A stretch of 64,000 nt of DNA, from the NCBI GenBank assembly GCA_013368315.1, contig JAACJM010000002.1:62001-126000 (forward strand), in the 5' to 3' direction. Source of the stretch: Tetrapyrgos nigripes (Eukaryota > Basidiomycota > Agaricomycetes > Agaricales > Campanellaceae). Made by a program: the position numbers and the translations under genes. The notes beneath the pieces were generated by a model that was not told the DNA's origin, searched no databases, and saw nothing but the letters and a program-made list of their open reading frames with translations. The number at the start of each line of letters is the position of its first letter. Position 1 is the first letter of the stretch. This document shows positions 33,401 through 43,266 of the stretch, one piece after another.

Positions 33401-34857
33401 ATACACTCTTAGGTTGGACGGAAATGGGAAGATTACTGAGTGTCGAGCTAGGTTGGTGGTCAGGGGGTTGACCAGGTGAAGGGAGTACACTACGATGATA
33501 CCTGGGCCATAGTTGCACGATACAAGTCAGAATGCTTCGCAATCGCAATTGCTGCATACGAGGGAATTGATTTGTGGTCCAGAGATTTCACGGGAGCATA
33601 CCTCAACATTAAGCCACAAGGGGTCAACTATCTTACACTTCCAGAAGGATTTGAGAACTGATACTCGTTACGCGATGGCACTGAAACAGTCCTGTTGATG
33701 AACATCAATATTTATGGATCTATGGACACTGGTAACAACTGGTACAAGCTATTAGACCAATGCTACCAAGACCTAGGCTTCAAATCCAACCCTGCTGACC
33801 CATGTGTTCGATTCTGATGCACTGAATTAGGAGATATGATTACCGTCACTTATATGGATGATGTGACTGGGGTTTTGTCAACTGCTGAAGAGGGAAATAG
33901 GACAAGGAAAGAGTTGCGAGTCAGTTTGAATTCAGGGACTATGGAGAACCGGATGTGGTAATTGGGATGACTGTCCGTATCGAGAAGTTGATGGGGGACA
34001 TATCTATCCATCAATGCCCCCTCATTGAGAAGACTTTGGAATGTTTTGGGATGAAGGAATGTGCTCCCAAGTACATGCCCTTGTCACCTGGTATTGAATT
34101 CACCGACAGTCAACCTACTCCGATCCCAGCTGCCAACAAACTGTTTATGCTGGACAAGAACTACTATAGTCTCATTGCTGTCCTGAACCATATCAGCCAG
34201 GGTACTCATCCTGACATCGCCTTCTCTGTATCCCTTCTTCAACAATATGCGCATGACCCTAGACCAATACATTGGGCAGCGGCCTTACACCTCTTGGCTT
34301 ACTTGAAGGCAGCAGCTAATTACCAACTCACATACCGCCGCTGATGACAATCGGATAAAGGGGATGGATTGAAACCTAAGGGATATGCAGACACCTCTCA
34401 TGCAGACATTAAAGAGGAGAATGGGGAGGCTACAAGGAAGTCAACAATGGGATATGTCTTCTTGGTTGCAGGAGGGGCAGTACCATGGTCATTGTCAAGG
34501 CAGAAGGTAGTGGCATTGTCTATGACTGAAGCAGAGTATCTCTCTATGATACATGCTGGGAAACAGGCAGAGTGGATGTGGAAGTGGTTGAAGGGAGTCG
34601 AGAGGGAGAAGAATTACCCATTCCTGATTCACATCGACAACACCAGTTCTATTGCACTTACAGAGGCCACCACTAAACACGGCCATACAAAACACTTTGA
34701 CACAAGCTGGTCCTGGATTCATGACATAGTACGAGCAAAAGAGCTGGAGTATGTTCATGTACCCAGCAGGGACAACATTGCAGATCTCATGATGAAGTCA
34801 TTGAATAGGCCACTCTTGGAGAAATTTGTGAAGGAGCTGGGTCTTACAGTTGGGTAG
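30485..34857 (+). pseudogene. Ty1/copia Gag-Pol polyprotein, multiply broken
   Basis: Gag: NFNGENYVSWKESMIQRGKL and a zinc knuckle CSNPKCKCHGHTVENCFWEG (31330-31400). The protease position reads DSDTLHHS, where DSG-type is expected. A pre-integrase region (IWYLHCISGHIMPEA) with CKDCKKAH follows. The integrase core has LDVWGPVQVV, DNPPEW and ASNSAAERSIGIMLNG (31450-32850). Reverse transcriptase has SRDFTGAYLN and the YMDDV motif at ~33852. RNase H has YADTSHADIKEENGE, STMGYVFLVAGG, LSMTEAEY and IHIDNTSSIALT (34380-34700). There are stops at 30998, 33028 and 33659, and several more between 33400 and 34350. The order Gag-PR-IN-RT-RH defines Ty1/copia. Confidence 0.9.
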
Positions 34858-34881
34858 GAGAATGTCGGGACTTAGGGGGAG

Positions 34882-35245
34882 TGTTAAAGAAGTGAGTCCC
34901 TAGATAGGGGCTTTGTCAAGTATAGTATACCCGTTATCTTTTCTCATTCTTTTCGTTCTCTCTTACTTAATTGATCCACACCATATTACCCACCTCACAT
35001 ATACTGTTTGCCCTATGATAGTACACCTCAGTCGTTCCCACTATACTTGTGTGAACCCTGAGGTGTGTATACCATTGATATTTTTCATTTTATTTATACT
35101 AATACATATCTATTTACTACAGTATATTTCATACTAACGAGTACTCCATTCTTACAGGTACTGTAGTATTCTCAACAGAGTCGTTCCCACTATACTTGTG
35201 TGAACCCTGAGTACATTTCATACTAACAAGTACTCCATTCTTACA
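34882..35245 (+). repeat. copia 3' LTR, complete, 364 bp
   Basis: It begins TGTTAAAG right after a purine tract (CTTAGGGGGAG) and ends CTTACA, giving TG...CA ends. hAT coding sequence (GATGAATGGGAGACC, reading DEWET) resumes immediately after. Compared with the 5' LTR, all of about 15 differences that I see are transitions. Confidence 0.85.
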
Positions 35246-36354
35246 AGATGAATGGGAGACCATCATCATGGTTACTTCGTGGTTAAAGGAATTCCATGCA
35301 GCTACTGTACAGATGTCTGCCACACACACACCGATGCTCTCCCATACCCTCGAGATCATGCAAGACCTTGAGCATCATGTTCGTGACATCATTTCAAGCC
35401 TTCCATAGACCACACCAGTACATATTCGTGATGCACTTATTGCAGCACATGATAAGCTGTCTGAGTACTACTATAAGTTTGATGAATCTCCATTTTATAC
35501 ATGGTCAATGTGTTAGTCTTTTGTGTTTGGCTTGAAATCATTTTTTCGCTGATAGATGTCTTCATTTTCCATTTAGTTTTAGATCCTCATGTCGATCGTG
35601 ATGTCCTTGAAGACGACTACAAGAAGGATGTTACTCTAGACAGCCATCTCAAGCAATCAAAGACTGAATTGCGCAAGTATTTCCAGGCTAATTACTTTTC
35701 TTGTACATCCCCTCTTGCCACTTCTTCCTCAGCCACCTCAATTGACAATGACATTGTCTATGTTGATGGATCGCCCCAGAAAAAGAAGACCTCCCATTAT
35801 CATCACAAGGTAGATGCTCCACGCGACAAATTGACTGAATTCTGGAAGCAGCCACCTCAGGACAGTGAGAAATGCAACCTGATTGATTGGTGGCAAGGTC
35901 AGAAGGCAGCATTTCCAATCTTTATCGTCTGGCTCTGGGTATCTTCTCTATCCCTGGTATGTGTCTCAGTATATTTTCTTTTGAGAAATGTGACTGACAT
36001 TCATCTACAGGGTCTGCCGTTGCTGTAGAGCATGTGTTCTCTGGTGGCCATGACACTATTTCTCTTCGCCGTGCCAGTCTACATGAAGATACTATTCATA
36101 TGCTCTTGATAGCTAAAAACCGATTGCATTTAGCCTGTCGTCATAGAAATTAGACATAGTTTTCCTGCTTTAAATTTTTACAATAAAATTTCTAATCACC
36201 CATGTTACTGGCATATTATTACTGGTCCTGTACCATACTCACCAGGGACTTGACCCCATACAAATACTGGTACGTGTATGGGCTACCCATATCTGACCTG
36301 TCATTTATACGGCCGTACCCATAATACTGGACAGTGTGTAGCCCTACGAACTTG

Positions 36355-36540
36355 GTTTTGCCCATGGTGCTTGTTAGGGGCATTAGCACTACTGCCACTG
36401 CTGCCTTGGGACTGGCACTGTGGCTGCTGCTGCTGTTGGAAGGTGGGGGTACCATTCTTCCACTTGACAGTGGAAAGCCTGTTGACCTGTAATTTTCCCA
36501 ATTTTTTGTCATCATGAGATTCCCACATATGCACTATGTC
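36355..36540 (-). pseudogene. copia Gag C-terminal fragment
   Basis: The minus strand reads KLGKLQVNRLSTVKWKNGTP, then FQQQQQPQCQSQGSSGSSAN and APNKHHG. This is the Gln/Ser-rich spacer typical of fungal copia Gag upstream of its zinc knuckle. It is cut by the right end of the hAT element. Confidence 0.5.
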
Positions 36541-36766
36541 AGCACAGAGATCTTCGATATTGGTTTTTGTGATTTCAGGGACTGTCTGTTGGGTCTCTCA
36601 TTGGACAATGTACCAATAATGTTCAGGGATTTTCTGGATGAGGAGCATGATGAGGAGTAGAACAGGGAACATGGTGACAGGTTGTTTTGAGGATGTCCTT
36701 CTTTACCAACAAAATATACATCATGAACTTGTTGATGGCAGGTCCAGGATCAGTGTTGTTTGGGAT

Positions 36767-37276
36767 TAGTGATGTGCAGGCTGGGCTTGGGCTGGGCTTT
36801 GTAAGGCTCGGGCTCACCAAAAATCCAAGCCTGGCCCTAAGCCCTCAGTAGGGTCGGGCTTGGGCCAGCTTGGGCTTTGAGCCTGGGCTCAGACTAGGAT
36901 TATGTCATCACTCAAAAAGTCATGATCGAAGTATTGGATAAGTCTGAAGTTAAGTTTGTCTTATAGACAAAGTGAACTACTGACCTACATTAAGCATTTA
37001 CTGACCCAAAACCAACATTATTGGTGCCAACAAGTAGCAGATAACAGCTGGGGATAACCCAGGAAGATGATTAGATGCTGAGAAACTGTAAAGTTGTGCG
37101 AGAACTCGGTGAGAATGCCTGTAAAAAAAATTTTCAACTATTTATTGGTCAGTAACAGGTCACTAAGTGTCGCTGAAAGCCTGGGCCTGAGCTTTGGGCT
37201 CAGGGCTTTCAGAAATCAAGCCTGAGCCCTCAGGCCCTCAAGCCCTCCTCAAAGGCTGGGCTCAGGCACATCACTA
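36767..37276. mobile_element. hAT-type MITE, 510 bp, Ser/Leu-palindrome rich (GGGCTTGGGC), exact 8 bp duplication
   Basis: The ends are TAGTGATGTGC and GCACATCACTA. TTTGGGAT is repeated exactly at 36759-36766 and 37277-37284. Next to both ends are long stretches built from GGGCT and AGCCC words (GGCTGGGCTTGGGC on the left; GCCTGAGCCC and AGGGCTTTCAG on the right). A related element lies at 61487-62121. Confidence 0.85.
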
Positions 37277-37439
37277 TTTGGGATAACAACAGCTAGAGCG
37301 CAAGTGAAGTTGGTAAAGATGGCAGAACCTCCTGTCATGACATCTATATTTGGTACTATTTATTTCTTCTTATCTCCGTATCCTCGGATCTTTACACCAT
37401 ATGACTCTTGTTCTACATGCTACGCACCGGACCTTTCAT

Positions 37440-37915
37440 TTCTCCAATACAGCTTCGATACAGCTTTCTTTACAGCTTTCCTTACAGCCTCTCTTACAGC
37501 TTTACTTTTACATATATAAACCCTGTCCTGACACCTGGTTCCCCATCTCAACCTCTTTGTTGTTGGGACCAGGTGTGTATTCCCCTTTTCATCACTTCTT
37601 TCACCTTTACTGATGGACACTGTAGTTCCAGTACTTACTGCTGTCTGTTAGGTATTTAATACACTCTTCGTTGTTGGGACCAGTTCCAGTACTTACTGCT
37701 GTCTGTTAGTCGAGTTGAGCCCATAGATCCTCATTATCACTTGTTGAGAACGATGTACATGTGCATCCTCGGACATCCAGATACCCGTCGACATCCGCTT
37801 TACCTCTATCTTTTTCCGCTTTACCTCTCTCTATTTGATTTACATTTAGTATATATACTGTACTTTTACCCAGAATAGATTTCAGACTTTTCTACCCAAA
37901 AACGGCCTTCTAACA
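37440..37915 (+). repeat. copia LTR remnant (3' boundary at 37915)
   Basis: The LTR ends CTTCTAACA and is followed by GGTTATGGGCC, as in the other copia copy. Inside are a short tandem TTACAGC repeat (37450-37507) and a duplicated block containing TGTTGGGACCAG and GTTCCAGTACTTACTGCTGT. The 5' limit is not defined. Confidence 0.5.
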
Positions 37916-38037
37916 GGTTATGGGCCTTTTGCTTGCGCTCTAAATCACTTCTCATCTATTGCGCCTGTACTTTGCTCCTCCTTAACTCCGATATTACCTC
38001 ATTTACCCTATTTCCGCTACTTCTGGCCTCATTACTA

Positions 38038-38122
38038 TATACCATTGACCGACCATTGACTGACCGACTGGCCACTGACTGACCATCCGACCGACTGTTT
38101 GATTGACCGACCGACTAATTGT
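38038..38122. repeat. Imperfect GACC/GACT simple repeat
   Basis: The run consists of GACC, GACT and ATTG words (ACCGACCATTGACTGACCGA), directly before the copia Gag start. Confidence 0.8.
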
Positions 38123-38133
38123 GACCTGGGGCT

Positions 38134-38946
38134 ATGTCTAAAGACAATCAAAAATACTACAAGCTTTTGGGAGAGGATAACTTCGTGGTCTGGGTTTTGC
38201 ACACTACTGTTGCTGCATGTGGGAAGGGTTTCTGGGACTTATTGGCTGGAGTGGATGTGGAGCCAACAACTGGGAGGAATGGCAAGCTGTGGAAGGCTTG
38301 GAATGGCCGTCGGAATGCTGCTACTGACTTTATCTTCGCTCGACTTGACGATTCTGTGCTTGGTCATGCAAACGAGTACCAGGAGGATCCAGCGGGCCTA
38401 TGGCATCATCTTCATGCTGTTTTTGGTGACTCAGGGGTTGGTGGGGGTGTACAAGCTTGGCGGTGTTTTGCTGCTGTCAGGTTTACTGGATGGGATGTTC
38501 AGATGTCGACTGTGACTGGGAAGATCCGTGCGATTGCCGATGAATTGGAACGTGTTCATGACGACTGACCTTCCGACAACCAGATTATTGCAACGATGCT
38601 CAGTGCGTGTGCTGGGTTTTCCAAATTCCGTCTGATTATTGCATCACTTGAGTCCTTGAAGGAGTCGTTGAAGGTGGATGATGTGGAACTTCAGTTGGTT
38701 CGGGCTGCGAAGGATTTCAAAGAGGAGCAGACTGGGTTGAATGGGGGAGCTATCATCCCTGGTGATCAGGCTCAGGCTCTGGCTATGACAACGGGGGCAA
38801 GGCCGATCTGCACCAATCCAAAATGTGGACAAGCAGGACACACTATTGACAACTGTTTTCATGAGGGTGGAGGGAAGGAGGGTCAGTTCCCTGATTGGTA
38901 CAGTGACAAACCCCTGTTACTGTTTCAATCACTTGCAGCAATTTAA
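38134..38946 (+). pseudogene. copia Gag (UBN2-type) with zinc knuckle, Pol missing
   Basis: Gag N-terminus YKLLGEDNFVVWVLHTTVAA, then a TGA at ~38566 inside VHDD/PSDNQIIATMLSAC, then FKEEQTGLNGGAIIPGD and the zinc knuckle CTNPKCGQAGHTIDNCFHEG with GQFPDWY. The frame stops at 38946 and no protease, integrase or RT follows. A sequence reading GGGCCCATAACCTGACA (an inverted primer site and LTR end) lies at 39070. Confidence 0.75.
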
Positions 38947-39069
38947 TGCACTGTGAGATCCAGTATGTCTTGCCATTAAAGGTGACAATGTCAAGCCACA
39001 AAGGGTGACAACTAGGTAGGTTAGGAGTCTATGGTTTGCTGCCAGTGATGGTGCTCCCAAGGGCCTCCA

Positions 39070-39420
39070 GGGCCCATAACCTGACAAGCAGGCATGATAC
39101 AGTATGTAAACTAAAAGCAGAGTGCAACTCCTACTTGCCTGGGGATGAGAGTTGCTTGTGAGTAGAGGTTTGTGAGGTGAGTGGTTAAGTTGAGAAATTT
39201 GTTATTTGGAGGGCTATCTACAAGCCCTTTTATACTTTTGAGAGGGGGCAAATACATGTGATACTAGATCTACTCATGTGACTACATATGACTACTGTAA
39301 CAATGAGACTGATGTATTTACTATATTTGGTAGAACAATGATGGTAGTATACTTTATTGTTCTACATATATCTTATTATTCTACATGTATCTATTGTTCT
39401 ATATACACCTTATTGTTCTA
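39070..39420 (-). repeat. Inverted copia LTR fragment
   Basis: GGCCCATAACC at 39071-39081 is the reverse complement of the copia primer site. It is followed by TGACAAGC..., which would be the LTR end on the minus strand. AT-rich LTR-like sequence with TTGTTCTACATA repeats extends to about 39420. The outer limit is uncertain. Confidence 0.45.
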
Positions 39421-39947
39421 CATAGAAAGTATTGATGGCTGCATGTGAATGCGCCAGTTCAACAACTACAACTTTACAATGGTATCCAAGTTGTGGGTTC
39501 AGGTGAAATCCCTGAATTCCCTGTATTCTCCCATTTGCAATCAAGGAAATTGAACAGATGTCGACACCAATACCTTTCACATGCACAGGCAATTTTGTTG
39601 CAATGGCATGGGGTTAGGAATAACAATAGATGATCGTCAACAGCAGTGACCCATATATATCACACAAAAATGAAATGGACAACAGTACACAGTACAGAAG
39701 TTAAATAAAGACTATAAATCCAAATGGAAGACTTGGAAACTGAAAAACATCAGCGCACAAATTGCAGGACTGGGAGTAGGAATCTGATTACCCGAATCCT
39801 GGCCATTTCAATTGTTAGAATATTGATGCAAGGATTTCCGAGTCTTCGACAGCATTCCATGAGAATGGGGCACTTAAGGTAGACCAAAGTGACCCTGGGC
39901 GTTTCCATCAATATCAATCTAGGTCATGAAGAATCTGAATATGAGGG

Positions 39948-42085
39948 TCACTCACAATGTTTGGTATCTGATTCTGTGAATTTGAAAATTGAAAGAAATG
40001 TCAAAGACCCATTACCATTAGTCATCATTTCTTACCTCCGATGTTGGTCTTGAGCCCAACAGATCTATCATAAAATAATGTATCCAGTTCTAGATCTTCC
40101 ATGTCCACAATGGGGGGTACTTTAAGAATCAATTTGAGAAGTTGAATGGCTCATATTTGATAATTGATATACTTACCTTCATTACCCGGCAAGCCTCCAA
40201 CCTCACACAGCTGTGTTGATTGGGCAACTTCAAAGAGAGGATATCCGAGAAACTGTGCAAAATCTGTTGTGTGTGGATTGAATCCTCTGTCAACTTGCCA
40301 TCTGCGAACCATTTTATATGTCTCTGCTGGCCATGACATCGTAACTCTCCCCAAGGATTGGATTGGAAATCTTGAAGTTGGTAAGCCTAGATATTTGCAT
40401 TTCTTTTTGGATATCAATGTTTTCCCTTCCACATCAAAAGACCAGATGTGACGAAATGGTCTTGAGCCGTGCCGCTTGATTGGATGAAGAAACAAGTAAA
40501 TCTGAGGAACTTTGCTTCTCCGTTGTCGACGAATCTCGGAGCACTTGATCGGTATATCCACGCGGATTTCTGAGAAGATTACATCTGAAAATGTAGTTTT
40601 CATTACACTAGTTTTGTCCGCTTGAATTGAACATGACTCACAAAGGTCTGAAAGATCCCGGTCCAATCCAATATCTAAGTTTTGTAAGACAGAGAATGCT
40701 TGTGAGAGCCAAGCATCCTGATTTCCCCATGAAGAACATGTCAAGTAAAGAGGGTAATCAGGTTTTGATTTCCCATCTATAAGCATAAATCTACAGCCAA
40801 GGTTACAAATCTAGTCATTATTATGGAAAAATGGCTCAGCCTACCTTGTCAGTCCATCATCAGTTACTCCTGCCGACGGGATAAAGTTCCGCATGTGCGC
40901 CGCAGCACCCTTGTGACTAGCGGCATGCATCCAAATGGTATGGCCAGTTGCAATAGTACAAGAAGTGGAATTGAAGAAGACACATGGTTGAAAGGGTTCT
41001 GTTTCTGTATAGTAGCTTGATGAAGATGGAAATTTGATTGCGGATGCACCGAGATTCTGAATAACCATGTTGTCTAGCTGCGCGCTCAATGGTAAGCGGC
41101 AGATGTACCCCCAAACGGTGTTTTCATCAAGGAATTCAATTTGTGATGGCATTGTCATCAGCATTGGGACAAAGCCATCGATTGCCCATTCTTGACCAAG
41201 GTACAAGGGACCATCTAGTCCACGGACAATTTTACCTTCTCTTGGATCTATCCACAGTTGACGAGGTATGCAATGTAACTTGGCCTACAACAGTGATATG
41301 TGTTACGAGTCTCAAATAAGCAACTTCGGGGTGACCTACAGATATTAGATGTAGGAAATTTTGACTCAATACTTTCAGGTCATTCCACATGTGGCTGACA
41401 GGCATAAGCTCTGATCAAAGCTGTTCAGTACCTTTGAGAAACCTGAACATAATTCGATATACACATACCATCATAAAATATCAGCCAAGGAACATTGGAC
41501 CGGTTGATGCCAAATAATTGAAGTATATTTGTTGTTCTTCAAAGCATCCTTTGTCCAATGATAGCAGTTCAATATTCAACATGTAGACTAACCGAGTTGC
41601 TGAAAACAATTTAAAGTCTTCTTCCCATGCCTGATAAGAGTAAAGGTAGGGGAGGTCAGTAAGGGCCAATGCAGGAACGCTAATAAATGAGTACCCGAAC
41701 TGCCTCCGGCCCATCATATGCAATTGCCGTGAATATTGAGCCCTTCTCACGACGAACCTCCGTGGTATAAATTCTTCTGTCTGCCCGAGCGAGTCGTTCC
41801 TCCCATGGTGCCCTGATTTCACTATCCCATCTCCGTGGATACCTATAACAGTGGATTTCTTTCAGCAGACGTAATGCTCCTGTTCTGATCCTGAAATACT
41901 GGAAGTTTGGAGAGCTGGTGAGTATAGTGATTATATGGAGAGAGCAAGCCCAAGCGCACATCATCGTAGGGTGTAGGAATCCTTTCTGGTTTCTGAATAA
42001 TTCGCTTGACAATGACTTGGTTTCCCTGGACATAGTTGATTGTGCTGCCGTTGATAGTGAAGTTGGAACAATGACTGAATGACAT
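39948..42085 (-). CDS. Conserved Agaricomycete protein of unknown function
   Basis: Multi-exon minus-strand gene. It starts MSFSHCSNFTINGSTINYVQ; then IPTPYDDVRLG, WDSEIRAPWEERLARADRRI, GSIFTAIAYDGPEAVR and AWEEDFKLFSATR follow. A short exon reads ILQLFGINRSNVPWLIFYD, then comes LWIDPREGKIVRG-type sequence, IWSFDVEGKTLISKKKC and MVRRWQVDRGFNPHTTDFAQ with FLGYPLFEVA. The last exon ends DTKHCE-stop at 39948. These blocks, especially QLFGINRSNVP-LIF and the final W-x(4)-F-DPxTTDFA-YLGYP, occur in a large Agaricomycete family without a named domain known to me. Splice sites are GT-AG with introns of 50-70 nt. The frame looks intact, so the gene may be functional. No membrane segment or signal peptide is seen. 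Confidence 0.7.
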
Positions 42086-42935
42086 TTTCAGTCTGGCAGC
42101 TGCAGGAGTTGACGGCCAGGAATGGGGGGGTTGTGTGAGGTGGAAGTGCTGTGGGCAGTTGCGAAAGAGGGAGTCGTGACGTGAGGGTCCTGTCAAAAAC
42201 CCACTTGACACTTGATGGCCATTTCCCACTATACCCAATGCTGTACATCCCAATATCATAATTATGACAGGACATCCGATATCATTGCAGAGGGTTGATA
42301 AAGAGGATCATGTCGTATATGTATATGTATACTTAGTTCTCACCCGCTCTGTGGGCAACTGATCCCTACGATCTTCTGTGCATCTGACTTAATAGCCTTA
42401 TACATCTAAAGGTTTTTATAACTTTCAGCTATAGTATTTCACATTATAGTATCTTTCATAAAGAGGAAAGAGTTCAAGAATTGAACACTGTTCAATATCC
42501 AGTCTGAGTTTCCCTATAGGTAGAAGAATAAAAGCGACAATTTCAAATACTAATCATATGAAAAGCAAGATTGAAATTCGTGGTGGCGTCGTCGAGGGCG
42601 CCAATTCCCGACTCTCTGGGACCGCCGGATGGATAAGAGCGGACCACATAGCTATCAAAAACAAACAAATAAGAGCCTGGGGAGCAAACGATGATATGTG
42701 GGAGGATCGAACTTCGCGCCAGAAATCAACGCTCTCATGTGCTGTATAGCCAATGAGTGAATTACAGAAGTAAGTACATGAGCTTGAACCAAAATCCACA
42801 TTCGTAATACGTATTAGATGACCAAAAGACGTTTCCCTCGCCAAAAGTTCACTCACAACACAGATGAGAAGAGATATGTAAATATCCAAGCTCTTCATAT
42901 CCTCATAGCAAGAGAGCGGTAATATTTTGAGCTGG
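42086..42935. other. Intergenic; possible small minus-strand frame
   Basis: A minus-strand frame near 42900 reads MKSLDIYISLLICV before a GTGAGT. Sequence after CAG at ~42735 is open in more than one frame. This could be a two-exon small secreted protein, but I cannot choose the frame. Confidence 0.25.
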
Positions 42936-43015
42936 GTGGACGCAGCACTTGGACGCACCCTGGATGCACGTGGACGCAGGATGCGTCCAGAATTTATACA
43001 ACTGCGTCCACGCGT

Positions 43016-43162
43016 TGGAGTAGGGGTTTCGGGGCGGCGTAGGCCCTGTAGTGTCACGTGATCGCGTAGGATACTGCCAGCGTGTACGCCATAGTCAGTT
43101 CTTGACTTCAATCCACTGCGTTTGGCTCTGGCGTAGCGATAGCCAGCCCTCGGCCTACTCCA
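43016..43162 (+). repeat. 5' LTR of the Gag-only element
   Basis: 147 bp with 8 bp inverted ends TGGAGTAG/CTACTCCA. It is the same as 44520-44665 except for about one indel and few or no substitutions. Confidence 0.85.
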
Positions 43163-43165
43163 TTC

Positions 43166-43187
43166 TGGTGACGAGAGTGCGATTCGA
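43166..43187 (+). other. Primer binding site complementary to a tRNA 3' end
   Basis: TGG (complement of CCA) is followed by one base, a 7-nt acceptor complement GACGAGA, a 5-nt T-stem complement GTGCG and ATTCGA. This is the geometry of a tRNA 3' half. The tRNA identity is not determined from this window; it is not the tRNA-Gly found at 7.9 kb. Confidence 0.7.
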
Positions 43188-43266
43188 CCCACGCACCTTT
43201 CGGACTCAGCTTCTGTCGCTTTTTTGGTCCTCTGCTATTCTTTTTCACCTGTGACTCATACGAAAA

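Larger units (their letters stand above)
28034..36153 (+). pseudogene. hAT transposase, interrupted
   Basis: The start MADSSQCALNSDGTLKDA is followed by IQFFNDPEDTVPISGP and short introns. Then come a Lys-rich and acidic linker, a BED-like zinc region (HFHCIHGSRHVL), and FKDLLVKWIVACDQPFSEVE. Next is VLQGKVALSIDAWTLSSQYP with FLAVVAHW, holding the first catalytic Asp (SIDAW). IIAIVMDNTTNNDTMM holds the second, and MHCMPHTIHLAAIK follows. After the retrotransposon come DEWETIIMVTSWLKEFHAAT, KLSEYYYKFDESPFYTW, and the C-terminal dimerisation segment GSAVAVEHVFSGGHDTISLR, ending at 36153. The block between LLEG and DEWET, which normally holds the KTRWSS segment, is missing. A TAG at 35404-35406 breaks the frame. 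Not functional. Confidence 0.85.
27735..36346 (+). mobile_element. hAT DNA transposon, 8.6 kb, split by a copia insertion
   Basis: The left end TAGGGCTACGTGCTATACCA and the complement of the right end TAGGGCTACACACTGTCCAG form imperfect inverted repeats, continuing with CAGTAT. The flanking 8-mers are TGAACTTG (27727-27734) and CGAACTTG (36347-36354), one mismatch. The interior codes a hAT transposase on the plus strand; a Ty1/copia element (30076-35245) splits it. On its right flank the hAT element itself sits in copia Gag-like sequence, so at least three rounds of insertion are stacked here. Confidence 0.8.

Noticed and set aside
27723..36350. Helitron as an explanation for the 27.7-36.3 kb block
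   Set aside because: Inverted terminal repeats, an 8 bp duplication and a hAT transposase with SIDAW and GSAVAVE motifs are present; no Rep/helicase motif is seen.
37316..37659. Overlapping plus-strand open frames rich in Leu/Phe/Tyr
   Set aside because: They derive from pyrimidine-rich LTR sequence with a short tandem TTACAGC repeat; no protein family.
42554..43192. Minus-strand open frame of 212 codons
   Set aside because: Its first half is the translation of the 147 bp LTR and the rest crosses a likely intron; the same LTR-derived peptide appears at 44453-44680, so it is not a real protein.
43166..43200. GATTCGA resembling a tRNA B box
   Set aside because: The surrounding bases follow primer binding site geometry next to an LTR; no A box or acceptor stem is present.
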